From contig CAOKER010000016.1 of NCBI GenBank assembly GCA_948467545.1, forward strand, positions 1-43,391: DNA of 43,391 bases, in the 5' to 3' direction. The DNA is from an uncultured Eubacteriales bacterium. Lineage in GTDB: Bacteria; Bacillota; Clostridia; Oscillospirales; CAG-272. Below are positions 34,641 to 42,913 of this stretch, in pieces (within the stretch, counting starts at the first letter, position 1; every line of letters begins with the position of its first letter). A program made the translations under genes and the position numbers. Below the pieces are notes generated by a model. That model was not told where the DNA came from. It made no database searches and worked only from the letters and a program-made list of their open reading frames with translations.

Positions 34641-34669
34641 ATGTTAGCACAAGCTAACTTGTTTGTCAA
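34641..34669 (-). promoter_or_regulatory. feo operon promoter overlapped by a palindromic operator
   Basis: On the minus strand TTGACA (34669-34664) is followed after 17 nt by TAACAT (34646-34641). The perfect palindrome GTTAGC-N4-GCTAAC (34658-34643) lies across the spacer and -10 box. A repressor bound here would exclude RNA polymerase, the classical layout for an iron-responsive DtxR-type site. Confidence 0.65.
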
Positions 34670-34674
34670 GTATT

Positions 34675-34723
34675 TTTTTAAAAAAAACTAAGGCACAGTT
34701 TACAAATTGTAAACTGTGCCTTT
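34675..34723 (-). terminator. Terminator of the GH94 gene
   Basis: A 13-bp perfect stem (AGGCACAGTTTAC, 34691-34703, with 34709-34721) and a 5-nt loop is followed on the minus strand by a long T-run (34688-34675). It separates the phosphorylase from the feo promoter, which starts just beyond it. Confidence 0.93.
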
Positions 34724-34820
34724 CAAGTCGGCATATTCCAGCTCGAATATTGTAAAATATGTCCATGTCAAGCTGCTTATTTATATTTTCCACGCTGAGG
34801 AAGTCCTATTTAAAGTATGT

Positions 34821-37115
34821 TTATACCACTACCTTAACATTAAATCTTGTACGTCCGCTTACATGCGGAATTACAACCTCTTTGGCACCGACGCCCTTGT
34901 TTTCAATTTCAATTGTATACTTGCATCCCCTGAAAGTACGTTTGACCGTAATATGCTTCCATTCTCCCGGAATACACGGTTTAATAACAAGACCGTCCCA
35001 AGAAGCTTTAATGCCGAGAATATACTGTGTCACCGCTATATACATCCAAGCCGCGGTACCTGTAAGCCAGCTGACATTTGCAAGTCCGAACTTATCACTT
35101 TCCGGTCCGAATATATTAGACGAATATACATACGGTTCAGCCTTATATCTCCACTCTCCGGCTTTTTCCTGAGCAATCATAGGAAGAAGCTGATGATAAT
35201 ATTTATAAGCTCTTTCGGGATGACCAAGCATGCATTCGGCAATAATTGCCCAGGTATTTGCATGGCAGAACACCGAACCGTTCTCTCCGCAGCCCTTATT
35301 ATAGTATGTAAGAGGATCCTCGGCACTCGGATAATCCTTCATAGACGGATCAATCTTCTTAATTCCCAAATCCGTATCAAGATACTTATTAACGCTTTCC
35401 ATTGCCTTTTCGGCCTTATTACGATCTCCCATACCGGAAATAACCGACCATGATTGAGTATTGAGCCATATTTTCGCCTGCGGCTGCTCTTTGGAGCCGA
35501 TAAAGGTCCCGTCATCGGTAATGCAGCGCCTGAACCACTCTCCGTCCCATGCGATATCATTGACAAGCTTCTTCTGCTCATCATAAAGCCTTCTGTATTC
35601 GGACGCGTTATCTCCCATAAGCTCTGCGAGTTCTGCCATCATACGCAAAACCGTTCCGAACTGCATGGACGTCCAAATACTTTCACCCTTTCCCTCACGG
35701 CAGACTTTATACAGCATGTCATTCCAGTCGGACCGAAGCATAAGAGGAAAACCGTGTTCACCGAGATGCTGACATGTATATTCGACAGATTTTTTCAAAT
35801 GTTCATAAACGCTTGCGCCGCCGCCGTCGTAATACGGAACTCTTTCTCTCAAAAACTTGCGCTGTCCGGTTTCCATAGTAACATAATAAACCGACATAAT
35901 AATCCACAGATGATCATCCGAGTGAATCGTTGTAACGGGATCAAATCCCTCAGTCGGAAAGAAATAGTGATTCACATGACCGTCCTTATACTGTTGGCCG
36001 AGAAGCAGCTTTATTTTATCCTTGGCACGAGTAGTACTAAACGGAATTTCGGCAAGAATATCCTGAGCGGTATCGCGGTATCCCACTCCGCGGAAAGTAC
36101 CGGTCGCATAATATGAAATGTTTCTCGAAAACATAAAGTTGCGTTCCGCCTGATACGGGTTCCAAATATTAACCATACGCTGAACATTCTCGTCAGGAAC
36201 TTCGCACTGGAAACGTGCAAGGCGTCCGCGCCAATGCCTGCGAAGCATTTCAAGGCTCTTTTTCACAAAACCGTCTTCGCGGCAATGAGCAACAGACTTT
36301 TTAATATCCTCCTCGGTCATAGCGGTACCGAGAAAAATATTTATCTCCTTATCCTCTCCGGCTCTCAGATCAACGTCAAGCTGCAATGCAAAGCACGGAT
36401 CTCCTCCGGCAAGCGTTGAATTTGTACATTTTCCCGCTATTACATTTTTGGGATTTTCCTCACTGGCGTAGCTGCCGATAAACTCGTCTCGATCACAGTC
36501 AAACGCGGTTACGGGATAATCGGACGCAAAATATACAAGAGGAGTCTGTTCCGGACGCGGCTGCATTTCAACACCGTACCTATACACAAGAATATCGTCC
36601 ATATTATAAGCGGAAAGCTGATGCTTATTGTAGCACTGCCACTGAAGCTCGCGCTGAAACTCCATCATGCCAAGCTCAACAAAAGGAAAGACGGTGATTT
36701 TGCGGTCGTCCTTGCTTCTAAGCTTTAAATTCCATATTAAGCAATTCTCATATTCTCCGACAAAATACCTTGCCCTTGCAAATAAACCTCCCCTTTTCGC
36801 TTCATATGTAGTGTAACCCATTCCATGAGTCGCCCGCCACACTCTCGGACGGCTTTTTGCAGGCTCCGCGGTAGGACACCAAAAATTTTTCCCGTCTTTG
36901 ATGTAAGTATAAAAGCCGCTTCTGTCAGTAGGAAGATGAAAGAATCGATAGTGATTAATACGCCAAATTTGGGGAGATTTGTAAAAGGCTACGCCGCCGC
37001 CCGCCTGAGAAATCATAGCAGTAAACTCTCCGTTGGAAAGATAATTCATCCAAGGAGTAGGGGGATTGCTTTTGTCAAAGCTTACCTCTTTTCTGTTGTC
37101 ATTAAACTGGTACAT
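34821..37115 (-). CDS. GH94 glycoside phosphorylase (cellobiose/chitobiose phosphorylase-like)
   Basis: This 764-residue protein has the GH94 layout: an N-terminal beta-sandwich (about 1-270), a linker helix pair, an (alpha/alpha)6 catalytic barrel (about 310-700) and a C-terminal strand domain. The motif GVGYRDTAQD is at about 340. The general acid Asp is in LRSDWNDML (Asp463), followed by GESIWTSMQF and the phosphate-site region WLTGTAAWMY. GH94 enzymes use phosphate to split beta-linked disaccharides, giving sugar-1-phosphate and a free sugar, which saves ATP. It is shorter than typical cellobiose phosphorylase (about 810), and acceptor residues cannot be read with confidence, so cellobiose, cellobionate and chitobiose all remain possible. 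No signal peptide: it acts in the cytoplasm on imported sugars. GAAAGG precedes the ATG. Confidence 0.9.
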   Translation of the reverse strand: MYQFNDNRKEVSFDKSNPPTPWMNYLSNGEFTAMISQAGGGVAFYKSPQIWRINHYRFFHLPTDRSGFYTYIKDGKNFWCPTAEPAKSRPRVWRATHGMGYTTYEAKRGGLFARARYFVGEYENCLIWNLKLRSKDDRKITVFPFVELGMMEFQRELQWQCYNKHQLSAYNMDDILVYRYGVEMQPRPEQTPLVYFASDYPVTAFDCDRDEFIGSYASEENPKNVIAGKCTNSTLAGGDPCFALQLDVDLRAGEDKEINIFLGTAMTEEDIKKSVAHCREDGFVKKSLEMLRRHWRGRLARFQCEVPDENVQRMVNIWNPYQAERNFMFSRNISYYATGTFRGVGYRDTAQDILAEIPFSTTRAKDKIKLLLGQQYKDGHVNHYFFPTEGFDPVTTIHSDDHLWIIMSVYYVTMETGQRKFLRERVPYYDGGGASVYEHLKKSVEYTCQHLGEHGFPLMLRSDWNDMLYKVCREGKGESIWTSMQFGTVLRMMAELAELMGDNASEYRRLYDEQKKLVNDIAWDGEWFRRCITDDGTFIGSKEQPQAKIWLNTQSWSVISGMGDRNKAEKAMESVNKYLDTDLGIKKIDPSMKDYPSAEDPLTYYNKGCGENGSVFCHANTWAIIAECMLGHPERAYKYYHQLLPMIAQEKAGEWRYKAEPYVYSSNIFGPESDKFGLANVSWLTGTAAWMYIAVTQYILGIKASWDGLVIKPCIPGEWKHITVKRTFRGCKYTIEIENKGVGAKEVVIPHVSGRTRFNVKVVV

Positions 37116-37573
37116 TGTATTTTCCTTTCTCTAATATAACTTGTCCTTTGGACAGACAAATATCATCAATTTTTTGTCATTATTTTGTCATTATAATGTG
37201 AAATATTATCGCACAAGTTCCGGGAAATCGGCAATATTTCGAGGGTTTGCTTTGCAAAATCGCCGCTTTTGACAGCGAAGCGAAACTTGTACCTTAAAGC
37301 ATTAGTGAATACATTAATGTTTTAAAATATTATACCACATTTTCTTTCCATAGAAAAGAGTATTTATAAAAAAAATGTAAAACAATATAAAGAATGTATA
37401 TTTTTCAAAAATATATCTATTGAAGTACTGCCGATTATAGGCCTACTAAAAAATATAGTATCATAAAAATATAGTGTCATAAAAATATAGTGTCATAATT
37501 TTCAGTTCAACCGCAAATTTCGGGAAAGCTCGCCGCAGATACGTTGTTCTCCGCGGCGAAATAAAAGCTGTGG
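37116..37573. other. Repeat- and hairpin-rich divergent intergenic region
   Basis: This gap separates the divergent GH94 and FAD-Rieske genes. Near the GH94 start it holds the palindrome GTCC-TTT-GGAC (about 37144-37153). A longer imperfect hairpin (about 37213-37285) is closed by ACAAGTT/AACTTGT. Then come AT-rich DNA and three tandem 16-nt units at 37449-37496. A second block, about 37510-37580, partly resembles the first hairpin (CGGGAAA, CGCCGC and CTTAAAGC in order). No open frame is convincing. Confidence 0.5.
37449..37496 (+). repeat. Three tandem 16-nt repeats
   Basis: The unit AAAAATATAGTGTCAT occurs at 37449-37464 (one mismatch, GTA for GTG), 37465-37480 and 37481-37496. It lies upstream of the FAD-Rieske gene. 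Iterons or tandem operator sites look like this, but no initiator or regulator gene is near. Confidence 0.85.
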
Positions 37574-37625
37574 ACTTAAAGCTTTAATTTGCGGTTATTA
37601 CTTAAAGCATTAATTTGCGGTTATT
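37574..37625 (+). repeat. Two tandem 26-nt repeats directly before the FAD-Rieske gene
   Basis: Two copies at 37574-37599 and 37600-37625 differ at one base only. The shared part includes TTAAAGC, TTAATTTGCGGTTATT. A fragment of the same motif (CCTTAAAGCATTAGTG) occurs upstream at about 37292. They end 86 nt before the chosen start codon. Confidence 0.85.
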
Positions 37626-37711
37626 ATTTCATGAATTTAAGGAAATACTGTATTAAGAAAGACAAAAAGAGGAAAGGAAGCTTTCACATAATTGAAAGCA
37701 ACAATAAAAAA

Positions 37712-39034
37712 ATGAATTATCTTTGGAAAGACAATCTTAACCCTCCCGCATTTCCGCATCTCGAAGGAAACATGGAGACAGACGTATTGGTTATCGGAGG
37801 CGGAATGGCAGGTGTTCTGTGCGCAGCTCAGCTGAAAAAATCCGGTGTAAACTGCATCCTCGCGGAAGGCGGCAGAATCGGAGACAAAATAACCAAAGGA
37901 ACAACCGCTGTTCTTTCCGCACAACATGATATACTTTACAGCGACATGATACGTGACTTTGGAGCAACATATGCAAAATTGTACCTGGAAGCAAATCTCC
38001 GCGCGGTTGAAAAATTCCGCGAGCTTTCAAAAGATATTCCGTGCGACTTTGAGGAAAAGCCTTCATATATGTATTCCCTGCATGATGGTTCACGCATGAA
38101 ACAAGAAGCCGAAGCGGTCAACTCGCTCGGATTCGGCGCGGTATTTTCACTTGAATCTCCTCTGCCGTTCCGCGTGGCGGGAGCTGTATGTTATCCCGGA
38201 ATGGCTCAGTTTCATCCGTTGAAATTTCTTTACGGAGTTGCAAAAAAAGAAAATCTGAATATATATGAAAATACCTTTGTCAATAAATTGAAAGGCACAA
38301 CGGCATATACCAAAGACGGGACTATTCACGCGAAAAAGGTAATTGTCGCTACCCATTTTCCCTTTATTAATCTGCACGGACTGTATCCTGTTAAAATGTA
38401 TCAGCAAAACGCATATGCCGTTGCCTACGAAAATGCGCCGGATCTTGAATGTACCGTAATAGACGCCGCGGAAAACGGAATTTTTCTGCGTAATTACAAC
38501 GGGCTGCTTATCGTCGGAGGCGGAAGCCACCGCACCGGAAAAAAAGGCGGCGGATTTGATGTGCCGAGAGATTTTGCAAAAAGATATTTTCCGGAAGCAA
38601 AAGAAAAATATGCGTGGATAAATCAGGACTGTATAAGCCTCGACGGAATCCCGTATATAGGAAGGTACGGAAAGCTGCTGTCCGACGTCTACACTGCAAC
38701 AGGCTTTAATCTCTGGGGAATGACCACTTCGATGGCGGCCGCAGAAATATTAAGCGATATGACGGCGGGCCGCTATAACCGTTATGCGCAGGTCTTTTCT
38801 CCAGGCAGAAAAATGAAAGCGGGAAAAGCTCTTGCAAACGCAGGAATCTCCGCGCTGAATTTAATTTCTCCGACTGTAAAAAGGTGTCCCCACCTTGGCT
38901 GCGCTTTGAAATGGAATTCTGCCGAGCATAGCTGGGACTGTCCTTGCCACGGTTCACGTTTTAAAGAAAACGGAGAATTGATAAATGGTCCCGCAATGAA
39001 AAACGCACATGTCGGGCGGGCAAATCCTCAGTAA
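37712..39034 (+). CDS. FAD-dependent oxidoreductase fused to a Rieske [2Fe-2S] domain
   Basis: This protein has about 440 residues. The N-terminal DAO-type FAD domain has VLVIGGGMAGVLCAAQL (dinucleotide motif near residue 22) and LAEGGRIGDKITKGTTA. The GIFLRNYNGLLIVGGGSHRT and VYTATGFNLWGMTTSMAAAE segments complete the FAD site. The C-terminal Rieske domain carries CPHLGC (about residue 391) and CPCHGSRF, giving the Cys-His/Cys-His ligand set. The family joins flavin oxidation to electron transfer through the cluster; the substrate is unknown. The frame opens at 37589 inside the repeats, but MNYLWKDN at 37712 gives the family's usual N-terminus; its ribosome site is weak. It is a single gene reading away from GH94. 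Confidence 0.9.
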   Translation: MNYLWKDNLNPPAFPHLEGNMETDVLVIGGGMAGVLCAAQLKKSGVNCILAEGGRIGDKITKGTTAVLSAQHDILYSDMIRDFGATYAKLYLEANLRAVEKFRELSKDIPCDFEEKPSYMYSLHDGSRMKQEAEAVNSLGFGAVFSLESPLPFRVAGAVCYPGMAQFHPLKFLYGVAKKENLNIYENTFVNKLKGTTAYTKDGTIHAKKVIVATHFPFINLHGLYPVKMYQQNAYAVAYENAPDLECTVIDAAENGIFLRNYNGLLIVGGGSHRTGKKGGGFDVPRDFAKRYFPEAKEKYAWINQDCISLDGIPYIGRYGKLLSDVYTATGFNLWGMTTSMAAAEILSDMTAGRYNRYAQVFSPGRKMKAGKALANAGISALNLISPTVKRCPHLGCALKWNSAEHSWDCPCHGSRFKENGELINGPAMKNAHVGRANPQ

Positions 39035-39068
39035 GTATAAAAAAATAAATTTAATTGTCAAATAACTA

Positions 39069-39097
39069 TTGACAAAGTAAAAAACATGTGTTAATAT
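39069..39097 (+). promoter_or_regulatory. Probable promoter for the T-box/trp transporter transcript
   Basis: TTGACA (39069-39074) is followed after 17 nt by TAATAT (39092-39097). It is the best promoter upstream of the T-box, but it lies about 190 nt before the stem I region, so a nearer start site is possible. The intervening stretch has no open frame. Confidence 0.5.
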
Positions 39098-39289
39098 ATT
39101 ATATAAGTATATTTTGTTATACTTGGATAATATTGATACACAGCTTTACAAACAGATTTACAATTCCATTGTTTTGCGCCGTCAGCCTCGTTTATAACGG
39201 CTGTAACGGCAAGTTTATACGAATGTTCTGTGCGTCATAGCGATTGTGTTATCATATTCACTTAAACCTGTGATTAAGAATAGTAGCTC

Positions 39290-39561
39290 GGCAAAATTGT
39301 CTTCAGAGAGCCGCGGACGGTGAAATCGCGGCGACGGATAGCCGTGTGAATGGACTTATGAGGGCGTCCGAAAGCGTCGAAGTGATTCGGTTTGTCACCG
39401 AGACGCAAGTAGAAGACGACGAGAAAATGCACTCGTAAAAAAGCATGGCATATGGTTGTATGCGTGAGTGGGATGTCAAATTGACATCAAGCAGGGTGGC
39501 ACCGCAGGAGATTATTATAACACTCCTGTCCCGGCATTTAGACGGGACAGGAGTGTTTTTT
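39290..39561 (+). promoter_or_regulatory. T-box riboswitch, tryptophan (UGG) specifier
   Basis: The leader has GTCTTC pairing with GAAGAC (39413-39418) at the base of the first domain, and AGAGAG at about 39305. GAA-TGG-AC sits in the specifier position (UGG at 39351-39353). A short stem ATGTCA/TGACAT precedes the T-box sequence AGGGTGGCACCGC (39493-39505). The terminator is a 12-bp GC-rich stem (39521-39532 with 39544-39555) with six T. The UGGC bulge would pair with a tRNA having G before CCA, as tRNA-Trp does in bacteria. Uncharged tRNA-Trp should favour readthrough into the transporter genes. Confidence 0.88.
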
Positions 39562-39846
39562 GTTATCTCAGCTCTTTAATTAATCACTGCCGCCGCAGAA
39601 AAGTCGAGGCAAACCTCTCAAGCGCAGTGAAAACGTGCTCGGCGCAAACGTGCTCAGCGCAAGAAGCGACACGCTCGGTCATCGTGTCTGACTGAAATAA
39701 ACCAATTGACCGAAATTCTCAATAAAAGCTGAATGCCCGCCGGACATTTTTGCGGTGTCCAGTCCACCGTTAAAATCCAAGGACCTCAATACTATATAAA
39801 ATTTAAAGAGGTAAATCCAATAAAAATATGGCGGTAAATAATAAAG
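39562..39846. other. Leader region between T-box and trpX
   Basis: This part of the readthrough transcript has no convincing frame. It holds a tandem 15-nt repeat, AAACGTGCTCGGCGC at 39631-39645 and AAACGTGCTCAGCGC at 39646-39660. A stretch around 39585-39630 weakly resembles family 1 repeats. A minus-strand 60-codon frame (39679-39861) is judged spurious. Confidence 0.5.
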
Positions 39847-39960
39847 TCCGATAAGGTGCAAAGCGGCGTCCGAAGCGCTGACGCCGGATGACGGATTGTA
39901 ATACTGCCGAAAAACGGTGGAACTCGTAGCAATGGAGACAGCATCTCGCTTTTAGTTATA
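39847..39960 (+). repeat. Dispersed repeat family 1, copy D
   Basis: It has the shared head ATAAGGTGCAAAGC and a hairpin GGCGTC-N9-GACGCC. The core GACGGATTG follows with CTGCCGAAAAACGGTGG, and the tail is GGAGACAGCATCTCGC. It ends 23 nt before the trpX start codon. It is therefore inside the leader of the trp transporter, between T-box and gene. Confidence 0.6.
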
Positions 39961-39983
39961 TTTAAGAAAGGTATGATTAAAAA

Positions 39984-40970
39984 ATGAAAAACTCAAGAAA
40001 AATTTCACGTATTTTTACCGCGGCAATGGCGGTACTATCATGCGCTGCTGTATTTTCATCATGCAGCAAAACCGACAAAATTCCGGTAATCGGAATAAAT
40101 CAGCTCGGACAGCACGGTTCTCTTGACAACTGCCGCGAAGGATTTTTGGCAGGACTTGAAGAAGCCGGCCTGAAAGAAGGAACAGATTTTACGGTGGACT
40201 ATCAAAACGGAGGATTTGACGACAATATTATATCTCAGATTTCGTCTACTTTTGCCTCCAAAAATGTAGACTACATGGTGGGAATTGCGACAAACTCGGC
40301 AATTTCATGTTACAATGCGGCAGAAGAAAAGAATATTCCGGTTGTCTTTATCGCAGTTTCGGATCCTGAAGCGGCAAATCTTACAACAGGAAACGTAACA
40401 GGTACATCCGACAAGCTTCCCGTCGACGCTCAGCTTGAGCTTATCCGCAAAATGCAGCCCGACGCGTCGACTATAGGAATAATTTACACGACAAGCGAGC
40501 CCAACTCTGTATCTACAATCGCCGACTATCAGGAAAAAGCAGAAAAATACGGGGTCACAATCGACGCGGTCGGCGTTACATCTCAGGCCGAAGTCACTCA
40601 GGCCGCTGACACTTTGATAAGCCGCGGCGTAGACTGTTTTTCAAATCTCACTGACAATAATGTGGTAGGCGTTCTTGATTCGATTCTTGAAAAGACAAAC
40701 GAAGCCGGAATACCTATTTACGGAAGTGAAATCGAACAGGTTCAGAAAGGCTGTGCCGCTTCCGCGGGAATCGACTACATCGAGCTTGGCAAGCGCACCG
40801 GTAAAATGACCGCAAAGCTTATAAAGGGTGAAGCAACGGCTTCGGAAATGCCGTACGAGACTATCACGGACTACAAGGTTTACATCAATACCGAAGTATG
40901 CAATACCCTCTCTGTAGAAATTCCGTCGGATATTTCGGAAACGGCAATAGAGGCAAGCGAAGCAGAGTAA
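39984..40970 (+). CDS. trpX: Substrate-binding lipoprotein of a tryptophan-type ABC importer
   Basis: This 328-residue protein has a lipoprotein signal (Cys27 in VFSSC) and an ABC_sub_bind fold. It starts IPVIGINQLGQHGSLDNCRE and has the paired lobes KNVDYMVGIATNSAIS and GIIYTTSEPNSVSTI. The C-terminal stretch AGIPIYGSEIEQVQKGCAAS then AGIDYIELGKRTGKM belongs to the same family. The TrpX group of this family is often controlled by Trp-specific T-boxes, which fits the leader here. AAGAAAGG lies 12 nt before the ATG. It binds the substrate outside the membrane and passes it to the permease; tryptophan is inferred from the specifier. Confidence 0.9.
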   Translation: MKNSRKISRIFTAAMAVLSCAAVFSSCSKTDKIPVIGINQLGQHGSLDNCREGFLAGLEEAGLKEGTDFTVDYQNGGFDDNIISQISSTFASKNVDYMVGIATNSAISCYNAAEEKNIPVVFIAVSDPEAANLTTGNVTGTSDKLPVDAQLELIRKMQPDASTIGIIYTTSEPNSVSTIADYQEKAEKYGVTIDAVGVTSQAEVTQAADTLISRGVDCFSNLTDNNVVGVLDSILEKTNEAGIPIYGSEIEQVQKGCAASAGIDYIELGKRTGKMTAKLIKGEATASEMPYETITDYKVYINTEVCNTLSVEIPSDISETAIEASEAE

Positions 40971-41061
40971 CATAAGTGATTATCATTTAAAAAAGACGGT
41001 CGCTTTTAAAAAAGCTCCGCAAAACTTTTAAAGCCGCTTAACGCGGTATTGGAGTAACAGT

Positions 41062-41961
41062 ATGCTTGACCTAATTTTCAACACATTAATTCAAGGGTTA
41101 ATCTATTCCCTGCTTGCGTACGGAATTTTAATCACTTATAAAATTCTTGATTTTCCCGATTTGTCGGTTGACGGAAGCTTCCCTCTCGGAGCCGCCGTCA
41201 CCGCTGTAATGCTGACCTCCGGCGTCAATCCGTGGCTTACGCTTCCGGCGGCAATTGCGGTCGGAGCGCTTGCCGGACTTGTCACCGGATTGATTCACGT
41301 AAAATGCCATGTGCGCGACCTTCTTGCGGGAATTATAACAATGACCGCGCTCTTTTCGATAAATCTTCAAATTGCAGGCTCAAATCTCGCGGTTCCGCGC
41401 GATTTTAATACGATTTTCACGTCCGGCATTATGGACGGTATATTCGAAATCTTTCCCCGCGTCGACACGCTTGTAAACAGAAAGCTGTTTTTGGCTTTAG
41501 TCATTTCGGTTGCCGCCAAAATTCTGCTCGATTTGTATTTCAAAACCAAAAGCGGCATGCTGCTGCGTGCAGTCGGTGATAACGGAACTCTTGTAACATC
41601 GCTTGCAAAAAACAGCGGTACCGTTAAAATTCTCGGTCTTGTGATTTCCAATGCACTTGTAGCACTCTGCGGCTGCATTGTCTGTCACGACCAGCGCGCG
41701 TTTTCAAGTACAATGGGCACCGGGCAAATGGTTTTCGGACTTGCGGCAGTTATAATCGGAACGACAATTTTCCGCCGTACGTCATTTGTTCGCGGAACAA
41801 CCGCGGTAGTAGTCGGAAGTATAATTTATAAGCTTTGTATTCAGCTTGCACTGATCGCCGGGCTTCCCGCGAATCTGCTCAAGTTGATTACAGCAATCTT
41901 GTTCCTGATTATTCTCATTCTCGGCAATTTCCAGAAGAAAGGCGGCCGCAGACATGCTTGA
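41062..41961 (+). CDS. trpY: Permease subunit of the tryptophan-type ABC importer
   Basis: This 299-residue protein has eight or nine hydrophobic segments of the branched-chain amino acid permease type. SYKILDFPDLSVDGSF-like and SLAKNSGTVKILGLVISNAL segments match the TrpY family. GGAG lies 8 nt before the ATG. It starts 91 nt after trpX; that gap carries a degenerate copy of repeat family 2. The ATPase start overlaps its end by 8 nt. Confidence 0.9.
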   Translation: MLDLIFNTLIQGLIYSLLAYGILITYKILDFPDLSVDGSFPLGAAVTAVMLTSGVNPWLTLPAAIAVGALAGLVTGLIHVKCHVRDLLAGIITMTALFSINLQIAGSNLAVPRDFNTIFTSGIMDGIFEIFPRVDTLVNRKLFLALVISVAAKILLDLYFKTKSGMLLRAVGDNGTLVTSLAKNSGTVKILGLVISNALVALCGCIVCHDQRAFSSTMGTGQMVFGLAAVIIGTTIFRRTSFVRGTTAVVVGSIIYKLCIQLALIAGLPANLLKLITAILFLIILILGNFQKKGGRRHA

Positions 41962-42727
41962 ACTTAAAAACATTACAAAGATATATAATCCCGGAACAAT
42001 CAATGAAATGTGTCTTTTTGATGATTTCAGTCTCACGTTGAACGACGGCGAATTTCTTTCAATTGTTGGAAGCAACGGAAGCGGAAAGACGTCGATGCTG
42101 AACATAATCTGCGGCTCAATTCCGACAGACAGCGGAACAATTGAAATCGGCGGTCAAAACGTCGGAAAAATGCGCGATTATCAGCGCGCGCGCCGAATCG
42201 GAAGAGTCTACCAGAATCCTGCAATGGGCACATGTCCGTCAATGACGATTCTCGAAAATATGTCTCTTGCGGACAACAAAGGAAAACCTTTCGGTCTCGG
42301 ATTCGCCGTAAAGAAGAAAAGAGCCGAGACATACCGCGAAAAGCTCCGCGAGCTCGGTCTCGGACTTGAAGATAAACTCGACGTAAAAGTCGGCTCGCTC
42401 TCAGGAGGTCAGCGGCAGGCAATCGCCCTTTTAATGGCGGTAATGACGCCCATAGATTTTCTTATTCTCGACGAACACACGGCAGCGCTTGATCCGCGGA
42501 CAGCCGAAATTATAATGCAGCTTACCGATAAACTCGTAAAGGAAAAAAATCTGACCGCTATGATGGTAACTCATAATCTGCGCTACGCCGTTGAATACGG
42601 CTCGCGGCTCGTTATGATGGATAAAGGTAAGCTTGTAATGGATGTTCGGGGAGATGATAAAAAAAATCTGCGTACCGAGGACATTCTTGACGAGTTTAAC
42701 CGCATTTCAATCGAATGCGGCAATTGA
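41954..42727 (+). CDS. trpZ: ATP-binding subunit of the tryptophan-type ABC importer
   Basis: This 257-residue ABC ATPase has Walker A GSNGSGKTS (about residue 38), Q-loop RVYQNPAMGTC, signature LSGGQRQA and Walker B LILDEHTAALD, plus H-loop MMVTHNLR. All catalytic residues are intact. It is translationally coupled to the permease (8-nt overlap) and drives import of the substrate bound by TrpX. The transcript ends near a long hairpin beginning at 42755. Confidence 0.93.
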   Translation: MLELKNITKIYNPGTINEMCLFDDFSLTLNDGEFLSIVGSNGSGKTSMLNIICGSIPTDSGTIEIGGQNVGKMRDYQRARRIGRVYQNPAMGTCPSMTILENMSLADNKGKPFGLGFAVKKKRAETYREKLRELGLGLEDKLDVKVGSLSGGQRQAIALLMAVMTPIDFLILDEHTAALDPRTAEIIMQLTDKLVKEKNLTAMMVTHNLRYAVEYGSRLVMMDKGKLVMDVRGDDKKNLRTEDILDEFNRISIECGN

Positions 42728-42754
42728 TTTAATTGCAGTCAGTGCAGGATAAAA

Positions 42755-42812
42755 CTTAAGGAGCTTTTTGAAAAAAGCTCCTTAAGAATCCGCAAAAACT
42801 TAAAAAATGGTG
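42755..42812 (+). repeat. Repeat family 2 hairpin after trpZ
   Basis: A 15-bp stem starting CTTAAGGAGC (42755-42769 with 42772-42786) has a very short loop, followed by GAATCCGCAAAAACTTAAAA. No T-run follows, so it is at best a weak terminator. A homologous element lies inverted at 43223-43272 and a partial one at about 41000-41040. Confidence 0.65.
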
Positions 42813-42913
42813 TTTATTGATGGGAAAAACTGACAATCGGCAGTATGTTTTAGCACATATAGCCCGACAGTATTTGATTTTTCTTTATTAATCGACATTT
42901 TTTGAAAAAATAC

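Noticed and set aside
37449..37625. CRISPR array or plasmid iterons
   Set aside because: The units are contiguous with no spacers, and there are no cas or replication-initiator genes in the window.
39679..39861. 60-codon minus-strand frame between T-box and trpX
   Set aside because: No ribosome site or family features, and it lies inside the transporter leader on the opposite strand.
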